Shown in pieces: positions 16,787 to 24,688 of a stretch of 64,000 bases of DNA. The position numbers and the translations under genes are program-made. This stretch comes from Pseudomonadota bacterium (GTDB taxonomy: Bacteria; Myxococcota_A; Polyangia; GCA-2747355). The notes beneath the pieces are model-generated. The model saw nothing but the letters and a program-made list of their open reading frames with translations. It was not told where the DNA came from and did no database searches. Location: NCBI GenBank assembly GCA_016702545.1, contig JADJDT010000006.1, positions 349,559 through 413,558 on the forward strand, in the 5' to 3' direction. The first letter of the stretch is position 1, and the number at the start of each line of letters is the position of its first letter.

Positions 16787-17413
16787 GTGGCGCTGGATGA
16801 CGCGGCGGCGGGACCGACCGCGGTGCAGGTGCTAAGGGCGGACGGCGCCGCGATCGCGCGGGCGGCAGTGCGCCTGCGCGACGAGGCCGCGGTGATCGGC
16901 TTTCCCACCGAGACCTGCTACGGCCTGGCGGCTGCGCTCGATCTGGCGGGGCTGGCGCGACTGCAGCGCGTGAAGGGACGTGCGTCCGAGCACGCGCTGC
17001 CGGTGATCGTGGCCGATCGCGCGATGCTCGAGTCGCTGGTGCCGCGCCTGCCCCCGCTGGCCGAACGTCTGATCGCGCGCCATTGGCCGGGGCCCTTGAC
17101 CCTGGTGTTGCCGGCCGCGGCAGGTCTCCCGGCTGCGATCGTTGGGCCGGGGGGCGGGGTGGGCGTGCGGATCTCCTCCGATCCCGTGGCTCAACAGCTG
17201 GTGCGAGCGGTTGGAGCGCCGATCACGGCCACCAGCGCCAATCGCTCCGGTGCCCAGCCGGCCACCGTGGCGCTGCAGGCGGCGCTGCTCGGTGTGGCGT
17301 TGGTGCTCGATGATGGGCCCCGTGAGGAGCCGCCGACGACGCTGGTCGAGCTGCTCGGCACGGCGCGGGTGCTGCGGCAGGGACGTTGCGTTGTCGACCT
17401 CGGCGGAGCTTGA
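16787..17413 (+). CDS. L-threonylcarbamoyladenylate synthase (YrdC/Sua5 type)
   Basis: Makes threonylcarbamoyl-AMP for the t6A modification of ANN-decoding tRNAs. The YrdC fold is recognisable: VIGFPTETCYGLAA, LARLQRVKGRASEHALPVIVAD, HWPGPLTLVLPA, VGVRISSDPVAQQL and ITATSANRSGAQPA. About 208 residues: a short TsaC-like form without the long Sua5 C-terminal domain. The GTG at 16787 is the best start; the frame runs further upstream inside purD. Its 3' end overlaps the methyltransferase gene by 23 bp, pairing two tRNA-modification genes. Confidence 0.9.
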   Translation: MALDDAAAGPTAVQVLRADGAAIARAAVRLRDEAAVIGFPTETCYGLAAALDLAGLARLQRVKGRASEHALPVIVADRAMLESLVPRLPPLAERLIARHWPGPLTLVLPAAAGLPAAIVGPGGGVGVRISSDPVAQQLVRAVGAPITATSANRSGAQPATVALQAALLGVALVLDDGPREEPPTTLVELLGTARVLRQGRCVVDLGGA

Positions 17414-18239
17414 ACGCCGGCCGTCGGGCCTCACCGACGACCCGATTCTGCGCGGCGCGCTGCGCTTGCTGCAGCCCGCGCTGGGCTATCGCTTCAACCT
17501 GGATGCCCTGCTGCTGGCGCACTTCGCGGCCGCGGCGTTGTCCGAGCCTCCCACGCTGCTGATCGATCTCGGTGCGGGTTGTGGGGTCGTCGGGCTGCTG
17601 CTGGCGCGGCGCTGGACCCGCTGTCGCGCGCGGTTGATCGAGCGCCAGTCGGCGCTCGCGCAGCTGGCGGCGCAGAACGTCACGCGCAATGGCCTGGCGG
17701 CCCGCGTGCGGGTGTTCAGCGGTGACCTGCGGCGGGTAGCGCTGTGGCGACCGCGAGCCACGACGCGGCGCGTGCTGGTGGTCTGCAACCCACCCTTCTT
17801 CTCGCTCGCGCGGGGACGTTGCAGCCCCAATCGGACGGTGGCTGAGGCCAAGCACGAGCTGACCTGCACCTTGGCCGAGCTGCTGGACGCCAGCGCCCGC
17901 GGTTTGCGCCCCGGCGATGCGCTGGCGCTGATCCACCTGGCGACGCGTCGCGAGGAGCTGCTACGACTGCTGGGTGAGCATGGGCTCGCGCCGCAGCGGC
18001 AGCGGCTGGTGCTGCCCGCACCCGGCCGCGAGGCGACGCGCGTGCTGCTGCTGGCGCGTCGCCTCGCGGATCGCGCTCGCGGCGAGGGCGCGGCGAAGAC
18101 GGTGCCGTGCGCGGGGTCGAGCGAGGATCCGCCCCTGGTGGTGCATTGCGCGCCGGGGGTATACTCCGCCGAACTGCGCCAGCTGCTGGGCGACGAGCAA
18201 ACGGTCCCGCCGGGACCGCCGAGGGCGAGGAAACTGTGA
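17391..18239 (+). CDS. tRNA1(Val) adenine-N6 methyltransferase-like protein
   Basis: A class I SAM-dependent methyltransferase of about 282 residues. Motif I is IDLGAGCGVVGLLLARR, and the catalytic NPPF signature appears as VVCNPPFFS, typical of N6-adenine methyltransferases of the TrmN6/YfiC group. It also has the early family segment PILRGALRLLQPALGYRFNLDALLLAHFA. The likely start is TTG at 17391, inside the previous gene. The last 40 residues are poorly conserved and the stop lies in a duplicated 20-bp segment at the purA start, so the C-terminus may have been altered. Confidence 0.8.
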   Translation: MSTSAELERRPSGLTDDPILRGALRLLQPALGYRFNLDALLLAHFAAAALSEPPTLLIDLGAGCGVVGLLLARRWTRCRARLIERQSALAQLAAQNVTRNGLAARVRVFSGDLRRVALWRPRATTRRVLVVCNPPFFSLARGRCSPNRTVAEAKHELTCTLAELLDASARGLRPGDALALIHLATRREELLRLLGEHGLAPQRQRLVLPAPGREATRVLLLARRLADRARGEGAAKTVPCAGSSEDPPLVVHCAPGVYSAELRQLLGDEQTVPPGPPRARKL

Positions 18240-18266
18240 TGGGTAAGAGGAAACTGTGATGGGTAA
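18227..18266 (+). repeat. Two-copy 20-bp duplication over the purA translation start
   Basis: GAGGAAACTGTGATGGGTAA occurs twice in tandem (18227-18246 and 18247-18266). Each copy holds GAGG, a TGA stop overlapping an ATG (TGATG), and the first codons. The first ATG (18239) opens a six-codon frame (MGKRKL) that ends at a TGA overlapping the second ATG, the real purA start. The ancestral arrangement was probably a direct TGATG overlap of methyltransferase and purA. Confidence 0.9.
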
Positions 18267-19548
18267 TCTGTCCGTGGTGGGCGCGCAGTGGGGGGACGAG
18301 GGCAAGGGCAAGGTCGTGGACCTGTTGACGGCGCGCGCCGACATCGTGGTGCGCTTCGCCGGTGGCAGCAATGCCGGCCATACCCTGGTCGTGGACGGCA
18401 AGAGAATCGTGGTTCACTTGCTGCCCAGCGGGGTCGTGCACCGCGGCAAGGTTTGCGTGCTCGGGGACGGCGTGGTGGTCGATCCCGAGGGGCTGTTGCG
18501 AGAGCTGAGCGACCTGGAGGCGATTGGGCTGCGGCCGGAGCCCGCGGGGCTGCGGCTCAGCGCCCGGGCGCATCTGGTGCTGCCCTACCATCGAGAACTC
18601 GATCGGCGGCGTGAGGGCGTGTCCGAGGCACTGGGTACCACGCAGCGCGGCATCGGTCCGGCCTACGAGGACAAGATGGCCCGGCGCGGCTTGCGCGTCT
18701 GCGATCTGCGCGTGCCCGAGCGGCTGCGGGCGCGCCTCCAGGCAGCCGTCGAGCAGGTCAATCCACAGCTCGAGCGGCTCGGGGGTCCGCGCTTCACCGT
18801 GGACGATTTGCTGCCGCCCTTGCTCGACCACGCCCGACAGCTCGAGCCCTTCATCGAGGACACGGGGGCCTTTCTGCAGCGCGCCTTGGCGGCTGGGCAG
18901 CAGGTGCTGTTCGAGGGGGCGCAGGGTGTGCTGCTGGACATCGATCACGGCACTTATCCCTACGTCACCTCGAGCACCACGCTCGCCGGTGGCGCCGCCG
19001 CCGGGGCCGGTGTGGCACCGCGTGACCTCGGTGCCGTCGTGGGCGTGGCCAAGGCCTACGTCACGCGCGTCGGCAAGGGTCCCTTTCCCACCGAGCTCGC
19101 GGGTGAGGAGGGTGCGAGGTTGCGCCAGGCGGGCGCCGAGTTTGGCTCGACGACGGGGCGACCGCGGCGCTGCGGTTGGCTCGACTTGCCGCAGCTGCGC
19201 TACGCCGCGCGGGTCGGTGGGCTAGACTGGCTGGCGTTGACCAAGGCCGACGTCCTCTCCGGGATCGAGCAAACGAAGGTTTGCGTCGCCTACCGCTGGC
19301 GCGGCAAGCGGCTCGATACGCCGCCGGTCGACGCCGAGGATCTGGCCCAGGTCGAGCCCGTCTACGAGCCGCTGACGGCGTTCAGTGGCTCGCTGCGCGA
19401 GGTGCGCGACTACGAGGCGCTGCCGGCGGGGCTGCGGGAGCTGGTGGCGCTGATCGAGCGCGAGGTCGGCGTGCGGGTCGGGTTGGTGTCGCTGGGGCCG
19501 CAGCGCGAGCAGACCATCTTGCGGCACGGCTTCCAGGCCGCGCCGTGA
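18259..19548 (+). CDS. purA: Adenylosuccinate synthetase
   Basis: First committed step from IMP to AMP, GTP-dependent. Hallmarks are VVGAQWGDEGKGKVVDLL (phosphate loop with catalytic Asp), GGSNAGHTLV (catalytic His), GTTQRGIGPAYEDKMARRG, FEGAQGVLLDIDHGTYPYVTSS and TGRPRRCGWLDL. Length 429 residues, complete. The ATG at 18259 is preceded by GAGGAAACTGTG; a GTG one codon earlier is also possible. It belongs to the same plus-strand series as purH and purD, and its start lies in a 20-bp duplication. Confidence 0.97.
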   Translation: MGNLSVVGAQWGDEGKGKVVDLLTARADIVVRFAGGSNAGHTLVVDGKRIVVHLLPSGVVHRGKVCVLGDGVVVDPEGLLRELSDLEAIGLRPEPAGLRLSARAHLVLPYHRELDRRREGVSEALGTTQRGIGPAYEDKMARRGLRVCDLRVPERLRARLQAAVEQVNPQLERLGGPRFTVDDLLPPLLDHARQLEPFIEDTGAFLQRALAAGQQVLFEGAQGVLLDIDHGTYPYVTSSTTLAGGAAAGAGVAPRDLGAVVGVAKAYVTRVGKGPFPTELAGEEGARLRQAGAEFGSTTGRPRRCGWLDLPQLRYAARVGGLDWLALTKADVLSGIEQTKVCVAYRWRGKRLDTPPVDAEDLAQVEPVYEPLTAFSGSLREVRDYEALPAGLRELVALIEREVGVRVGLVSLGPQREQTILRHGFQAAP

Positions 19549-19587
19549 CCCGCGGCACGGTGCGAAAGCTACGTTATCCCAGCCAAA

Positions 19588-19617
19588 TTGCGTTCAGCCG
19601 GATGGCTCTTCTATAAT
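19588..19617 (+). promoter_or_regulatory. Likely sigma70 promoter
   Basis: TTGCGT at 19588-19593 (-35-like, four of six) and a perfect TATAAT at 19612-19617 are separated by 18 bp, in a locally AT-richer stretch after purA. It would drive the zinc-ribbon/GYF/AgmX gene starting at 19738, leaving a leader of about 110 bases. Confidence 0.65.
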
Positions 19618-19737
19618 GCTGCGGTTGGGCGATGGGTGTTCAGGCTGTCGGTTACTCCGACACGCTCCCTGCATCGCGCGGGATCAGGCGCGGACCCGTC
19701 CGGCGGCGGGACTGAGGGACGCGCGGCGAGGCACAAG

Positions 19738-20607
19738 ATGAGGATCACCTGCGACAGCTGTGGGGCCAAGTACTCGATCGCCGACGAGAAGGTACGTGGC
19801 AAGGTATTCAAGATTCGCTGCAAGAAGTGCTCGAACATCGTCGTCGTGCGCGGCACGGCGGCAGGTGGCGGGGCGATGGCAGCGCCGGACACCGCGGAGG
19901 TCGTGCCCAGCGCTGCGGGCGACCAGGAAAGCGCCGATGCTCCGGTCTGGCACCTCGTCATCGGGCGCGATCAGGTCGGCCCGCTGACGGCGGCCCAGGT
20001 GCGCGAGCACCTCGAGAGCGGCGCGATCGACGGCAATAGCTACGTCTGGCGTGAGGGCTATGCCGACTGGGCGCGGCTGGCCTCGGTCGCTGAGCTCGGC
20101 GCACTGACCGAGGGAGGCGAGCAGGCGGCGCCGTGGACCGATGGGGGCGCGGGGCCGAGGGGGCGAGAGCCTGGCCACGGCTCCCGCGGCGCGGAGGGCG
20201 CGGGCCGCACGGCCGGCAGTCTGGCGCCGGTCGGAGGCGCCGAGCGCGAGCCCAGCGGCGGTGCGTTTGCGGGCCTCGGGCCGCAGGGCGTCGCTTCCCG
20301 CGGTGGACTGTTCTCCGCGCCGGGCGGTGCCGGCGCCGGCGGCAGCGACCTCTTCCCCAGCACCTCGGCGGGATCCGCGGCCGCCGAGCCCATGTTCCCC
20401 GGTGACGACACGAGCGTCGGCGCAGTCGCGGAGGCCATGTCGGGGCCGCGCATGACGGGCCAGCGGGGCGAGAACTCGGTGCTCTTCAGCCTGGCCAACC
20501 TGCAGGCGTTGGCCACGGGTGGTCCCGCGGCCGGCCCGACCGGGGGGCGTTTGCTGCCACGACCGGGAGCGCGTCGCCAGCCGATGGCGGTAGCTCCGGT
20601 CTGCTGA
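19738..20607 (+). CDS. AgmX/GltJ-like protein, N-terminal fragment (zinc ribbon + GYF)
   Basis: The ATG at 19738 starts an MJ0042-type zinc ribbon (CDSCGAKYSI...IRCKKCSN, two CxxC pairs, residues 4-30). A GYF_2-like domain follows at about 68-115 (VWHLVIGRDQVGPLTAAQVREHL ... SYVWREGYADWARL). Next is a long Gly/Ala-rich linker and NSVLFSLANLQALA. The frame then runs to a chance stop at 20607. The next fragment continues the protein in another frame, and the shift maps to the run of six G at 20542-20547. M. xanthus gliding protein GltJ (AgmX) has the same domain order, so a role in motility or envelope machinery is possible. Confidence 0.8.
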   Translation: MRITCDSCGAKYSIADEKVRGKVFKIRCKKCSNIVVVRGTAAGGGAMAAPDTAEVVPSAAGDQESADAPVWHLVIGRDQVGPLTAAQVREHLESGAIDGNSYVWREGYADWARLASVAELGALTEGGEQAAPWTDGGAGPRGREPGHGSRGAEGAGRTAGSLAPVGGAEREPSGGAFAGLGPQGVASRGGLFSAPGGAGAGGSDLFPSTSAGSAAAEPMFPGDDTSVGAVAEAMSGPRMTGQRGENSVLFSLANLQALATGGPAAGPTGGRLLPRPGARRQPMAVAPVC

Positions 20608-20618
20608 ACATCCGCGCG

Positions 20619-21569
20619 ATGGCGGCGGCGACCGTTCCTGCCGCGGGTCGACGCGCGACCAGCGATGACGAGCTGCCCGCGTACGGCGGCTTCGCCGCGC
20701 CGATCGCGGCGGCACCTGTGCTCTTCCCGACGGCCGTCGACGAGCGGCCCTCCTGGCTGTTGCCCGTGCTGATCGGCGTGGGTGGGCTGCTGCTGGCGGT
20801 GATCGCGGTGTTGGTGGTCGTGCTGCTGCGGCGGCCCGCCGTGCAGCTGGTGCCGGCGCCAGCGCAGCAGGTCGCTGTCGTGGCCGGGCAGGGGAGTGCC
20901 GTGCCGGCGGATCCGGGAACGGCAGAAACCCCCGATCGGAAGCCCCAGCTCGTGCCGGCGACCGCGGCGCCCGCGGCGACGCCGGCGCCGGTCGGCGGCG
21001 GTGGACCGGCCGCGGCAACCGGGGTGGGCTCGGGCGGACGTCAGGGCGGCGCGGGAGGGCGGCCCCGCCCGGTGACGCGGCGCCCTGACGGTGAGCCGGC
21101 AGCGGGTGGCGAGGCCGCCGCGCAGCCCGATCGCGATCCCACTGCGGCGACCCCAGCGTCCCCGCCCCCACGGCGACCGACCCCCGAGCGAGGGCGCGAC
21201 GATCTGGACAACATGATCGACGAGGCGATCACCCGGCGCCAAGGGGGGGCCGCCAAGCCCGCGGCCGGCGGTGGTGAAGCGGCCCCCGCGGGGGCGCTGC
21301 CGGAGCGTTTGTCGCGCTCGCAGATCATGGACACCATGGCGACCGTCAAGGGCCGCGTTCAGGCCTGCTACGACCGCTACAAGGTGCCGGGTCTGACCAA
21401 CGTGCAGCTGAAGATCGCCGGCAGTGGGCAGATCCAATCGGCGGCGGTCGAGGGGCTCTTTGCGGGGACAGAGACCGGTGCCTGTGTCGAGTCCGCCGTC
21501 CGCGGAGCGCGCTTTCCGGCCTTCGCCGCGCCCTCGATGTCGATCAAGTACCCCTTCATGCTGCGCTGA
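20619..21569 (+). CDS. AgmX/GltJ-like protein, C-terminal fragment
   Basis: The frame is open upstream to the G6 run at 20542, giving SPADGGSSGLLNIRAMAA before the ATG at 20619. That segment is typical of the linker in zinc-ribbon/AgmX proteins, so this is the other half of the 19738 gene rather than a separate gene. It contains one membrane helix (WLLPVLIGVGGLLLAVIAVLVVVLL), a Pro/Ala/Gly-rich periplasmic linker and a TonB-like AgmX/PglI C-terminal domain at about 235-316 (MATVKGRVQACYDRYKVPGLTNVQLKI ... SVRGARFPAF-like end, MSIKYPFML). One extra G at the run would restore a single protein of about 610 residues. Confidence 0.75.
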   Translation: MAAATVPAAGRRATSDDELPAYGGFAAPIAAAPVLFPTAVDERPSWLLPVLIGVGGLLLAVIAVLVVVLLRRPAVQLVPAPAQQVAVVAGQGSAVPADPGTAETPDRKPQLVPATAAPAATPAPVGGGGPAAATGVGSGGRQGGAGGRPRPVTRRPDGEPAAGGEAAAQPDRDPTAATPASPPPRRPTPERGRDDLDNMIDEAITRRQGGAAKPAAGGGEAAPAGALPERLSRSQIMDTMATVKGRVQACYDRYKVPGLTNVQLKIAGSGQIQSAAVEGLFAGTETGACVESAVRGARFPAFAAPSMSIKYPFMLR

Positions 21570-22720
21570 TGCGCGGGCGCCAGGCGTTCGTTCGGCTGGG
21601 GGCGGGCGCTCTGCTGCTGTTCGCCGGGTGGGCCCGCGCCGCACCATCGCTCGAGGTCGAGGGTTGGGGCCGCGCCCGTGCCGTCGCCGGCGACCTCGTG
21701 CAGGCGCGCGCCCAGGCGCTCGTGCAGGCGCGCCGCGAGGCCGTGGGGCGCGCCCTCGCGCTGGTGGTCGGAACGGGCGAGGGTGGGCGTGGCGGCCCGC
21801 CGCCCGCGTTGCCGTCGATCGACGAGGGCCGCTACGTTCGCGCGCTGCGCGTCGTCGAGGAACAACAGCTTGGCGACGAGCTCGTGCTGCGCGTGGCGGT
21901 GGTCTGCGACCTGGAGCGACTGCGGCGCGAGGTCGTGGCGGTGCCCTCGTCGGCGGTCGCCGCGCCAGCGCCGCCGCCGACGCAGCTCGGCGTCTTTGCG
22001 GAGGTGGAGGGGGCGGGAGCTGGCCCGCAGCTCGAGGGCCTGTCCCGGTCGCTGCGCCTCGCCGCGCTCGAGGCGCTTCGCCAGCGCGGGCTGTCGGCCG
22101 AGGCGCTCCCCGGCGCCTCGTGGGTCGTGGCGCAGCGTGGGGCGCGACGACGCGGGCTGACGCCGACGCTGCGACTGCGCGTCCGCCTCGCTCCGCCGCG
22201 CGGCCGCTTGCCGGGTCTGGAGTGGCCGCTGGTGCTGGCCTCGGCGCGAGTGCTGGTGTATCGCTCGGCTCCGGGCGGCGCCGAGGGGCTGGCTCAGCGG
22301 GCCACGGCTTGGGGCGCTGCGGCGACGGTCGTGGCGGCGCAGGAGGATGCCGCGCTGGCGGCCGCGAGGCAGGCGCTCGGCCCCGTCCTGGCGGAGACCG
22401 TGGCGCGCGGTCAAGGTGCGCGCCGCGTGGAGGGTGCGGCCGTGCTGCACCTGAGCGCGCTGGCGGCGTGGTCGGCCTACGAGCGGTTATGCGCCAACCT
22501 TCGGCAGCAGGCGGTGGGGCTGACCCGTTGCGAGGTCGAACGCGTGAGGGCGGAGGCGGCGCAGGTGGCCGTCGAGCCCGCGCCGGCCGGACCGCTGCTG
22601 GCGGCGCTGCTGGCGGCGAGCGAGCTGGGCGAGTGGATCGTCCGCGTCGACGACGTGCAGCCGCGGGAGCTGTGGGCGACGCTGCTGCGCCGCACGCCCT
22701 CGCTGCCGGGGGCGCCCTGA
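21569..22720 (+). CDS. Secreted hypothetical protein
   Basis: The ATG overlaps the preceding stop (TGATG), so it is translationally coupled to the AgmX-like gene. A signal peptide is visible (FVRLGAGALLLFAGWARA). The 383-residue product is Ala/Arg/Leu-rich with a helical region AVAGDLVQARAQALVQARREAVGRAL resembling the start of flagellar-assembly T-like or LPP20-like domains that process repeated 'Q/A-R-A-A' helices. I do not recognise a family with certainty. Co-expression with an envelope-spanning AgmX-like protein suggests a periplasmic partner. Confidence 0.6.
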   Translation: MRGRQAFVRLGAGALLLFAGWARAAPSLEVEGWGRARAVAGDLVQARAQALVQARREAVGRALALVVGTGEGGRGGPPPALPSIDEGRYVRALRVVEEQQLGDELVLRVAVVCDLERLRREVVAVPSSAVAAPAPPPTQLGVFAEVEGAGAGPQLEGLSRSLRLAALEALRQRGLSAEALPGASWVVAQRGARRRGLTPTLRLRVRLAPPRGRLPGLEWPLVLASARVLVYRSAPGGAEGLAQRATAWGAAATVVAAQEDAALAAARQALGPVLAETVARGQGARRVEGAAVLHLSALAAWSAYERLCANLRQQAVGLTRCEVERVRAEAAQVAVEPAPAGPLLAALLAASELGEWIVRVDDVQPRELWATLLRRTPSLPGAP

Positions 22721-22745
22721 TGGCGGCCCCGTGGAGGTCTGGGCG

Positions 22746-23900
22746 ATGCAACGCGAGCGCGTGAACCTCCCCAATGCGGCTTTGGCGCAACGCAGCCATC
22801 GGCTGTGGCACCTCGCCTGTGGCGCCATCGCGGCCGTCCTGGCGCTGTGGCTGCTGCGGGCGCTGGCGGCGGTGCTGACGCCGCTGGCGCTGGCGCTGGT
22901 GCTCTCCTACGCGCTGGACCCTCCCGTGAGCTGGTTTCAGCGGCGCTGGCTGCTGCCGCGCTGGGCGGGGACCCTGCTGCTCTTCCTGGTCGCCTTGCTC
23001 TTGGTGGGCCTCGGGCTGCTCTTGTTGCTGCCGCTGGTGGCGCGCGAGATCAGCCTCGTCGCCGACGCGCTGCCCGAGCACCTGCTGCGCCTGCGCGACA
23101 GCCTCGTGCCTTGGGTCGAGCGCACCTTCCATGTGGTTTTGCCCGACACGCTGGGGGCGCTCGTGGCGCGCGCCGGGAGCGATCTCGGTGCGCTCGGCGG
23201 ACGGCTGGCGGGCACGGCCGGCGATTGGTTGGCGACGCTGGCAGCGAGCACGGCGGCGGTCCTCAGAGCGGTGCTCTCCCTGCTGCTGGTGCCCGTCTTC
23301 ACCTTCTACCTGCTGCCCAGCTTCCCCGCCTTGCTCGCCGAGCTGCGCGCGTTGATTCCGCCGCGCTACCGCGAGCCCGCCGATGCGCTGGCCCGCGAGA
23401 TCGACGGCGTGTTGGCCGCGTGGATCCGCGGCCAGGTCGGCGTGATGCTCTGCTTGACGGTGGTCTACACGGCGGGGCTGGCGCTCGTCGGCGTCAGCGC
23501 ACCGCTGGCCATCGGTGCCGTGTCGGGGCTGCTGGCCTTCATCCCTTATGTGGGCTTGGGCGTCGGCCTGGCGCTGGCCCTGACCGTGGCGCTGCTGGAG
23601 TCGCAGGGGCTGGGCCAGCTCCTCGGGGTGCTGGTCGTCTTCGGCAGCGGCCAGCTCCTGGACGGGCTCTTCCTGACGCCGCGCATCGTCGGCAAGCGCG
23701 TCGGGCTGGGGCCCGTCGGCGTGCTCGTCGCCCTGCTGGTGGGCGGCGGGCTCTTCGGCTTCTTCGGCGTCCTGGTCGCGGTGCCGGTGGCGGCCGTGAC
23801 CGTGGTCGTCGCCAAGCGCGCCGTCGCGGGCTATCGCCGCAGCCGCTTCTTCGATCCCTCGCCACCCGCGGCGCCGACTGGAGCCGTCGAGGGGGCCTGA
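22746..23900 (+). CDS. AI-2E family transporter (PerM-like permease)
   Basis: About 384 residues with eight or so hydrophobic segments. The family layout is clear: paired N-terminal helices (AIAAVLALWLLRALAAVLTPLALALVLSYALDP), a large extramembrane region, and a C-terminal bundle with LAFIPYVGLGVGLALALTVALL, GQLLDGLFLTPRIVGKRVGLGPV and FGFFGVLVAVPVAAV. The ATG at 22746 is favoured by GGAGG eight bases upstream; a GTG at 22731 is in frame. The family includes exporters and Na+/H+ antiporter-like proteins; substrate cannot be assigned. Confidence 0.85.
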   Translation: MQRERVNLPNAALAQRSHRLWHLACGAIAAVLALWLLRALAAVLTPLALALVLSYALDPPVSWFQRRWLLPRWAGTLLLFLVALLLVGLGLLLLLPLVAREISLVADALPEHLLRLRDSLVPWVERTFHVVLPDTLGALVARAGSDLGALGGRLAGTAGDWLATLAASTAAVLRAVLSLLLVPVFTFYLLPSFPALLAELRALIPPRYREPADALAREIDGVLAAWIRGQVGVMLCLTVVYTAGLALVGVSAPLAIGAVSGLLAFIPYVGLGVGLALALTVALLESQGLGQLLGVLVVFGSGQLLDGLFLTPRIVGKRVGLGPVGVLVALLVGGGLFGFFGVLVAVPVAAVTVVVAKRAVAGYRRSRFFDPSPPAAPTGAVEGA

Positions 23901-23960
23901 GCGCCCGGTGCCCGCAGGGCGCCTTGCCTCCCCGGCGGCGATCGCCGACCATCGCGCCCG

Positions 23961-24614
23961 ATGGACGCACTCGTCACCAAGGCGGCGCGCATCGGGCGTT
24001 TGCTCGACGAGTTCTACCCCGACCCGGCGATCCCGCTCGACCATCGCGACCCCTTCACGCTGCTGGTCGCCGTGCTGCTGAGCGCGCAGACCACCGACAA
24101 GAAGGTCAACGAGGTGACGCCGGGGCTCTTCGCCCGCGCGAGCACGCCCGCGGCGCTGGCCGCGCTACCTGTCGAGGCGATCCACGCGCTGATCCGCACG
24201 GTCGGGCTGGCGCCGACCAAGGCGCGCCATCTGCACGCCCTCGGCCGCTTGCTCGTCGAGCGCCACGGCGGTGAGGTGCCGCGCGCGCTCGACGCGCTTG
24301 AGGCGCTGCCGGGCGTCGGCCACAAGACCGCCTCGGCGGTGGTGGCGCAGGCTTTTGGCATCCCGGCCTTCCCGGTCGATACGCACATTCACCGGCTGGC
24401 GGCCCGCTGGGGCCTCTCCAGCGGCAAGAACGTCCAGCAGACCGAGCGCGACCTCAAGCGGCTCTTTCCGCGCGACGAATGGCGGCGTCGCCATCTGCAG
24501 CTCATCTACTTCGGCCGCGAGCGGTGCCCGGCGCGCGCCCACGATCCGGCGGACTGCCCGATCTGTAGCTGGGCGGCCGTGAGCGCGCCGGCAGGGCGGA
24601 CTCCGCAGCGATAG
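23961..24614 (+). CDS. nth: Endonuclease III (HhH-GPD DNA glycosylase)
   Basis: Base-excision repair glycosylase/AP lyase for oxidised pyrimidines. HPFTLLVAVLLSAQTTDKKVN-like N-terminus, helix-hairpin-helix LEALPGVGHKTASAVV with the catalytic Lys, and VDTHIHRLAARWGL with the catalytic Asp are present. The C-terminal Fe-S region reads CPARAHDPADCPIC and offers three cysteines at C-x9-C-x2-C rather than the usual C-x6-C-x2-C-x5-C; a fourth Cys is not visible. Length 217 residues, normal. The cluster may be altered or absent. Confidence 0.9.
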   Translation: MDALVTKAARIGRLLDEFYPDPAIPLDHRDPFTLLVAVLLSAQTTDKKVNEVTPGLFARASTPAALAALPVEAIHALIRTVGLAPTKARHLHALGRLLVERHGGEVPRALDALEALPGVGHKTASAVVAQAFGIPAFPVDTHIHRLAARWGLSSGKNVQQTERDLKRLFPRDEWRRRHLQLIYFGRERCPARAHDPADCPICSWAAVSAPAGRTPQR

Positions 24615-24688
24615 CCGCGGCGCCGTCGGCGGCGCAGGTGTGGGGCGTGGGCCGGGAGGCAGCCTGGAGGTAAGGGTCGGGGACGGGG

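Noticed and set aside
20058..24044. Very long minus-strand open frame (over 1300 codons) opposite the AgmX-like, secreted, permease and nth genes
   Set aside because: Composition is Arg/Ala/Pro/His/Gln-rich without domains and it lies antisense to several recognised genes; high GC makes such frames common.
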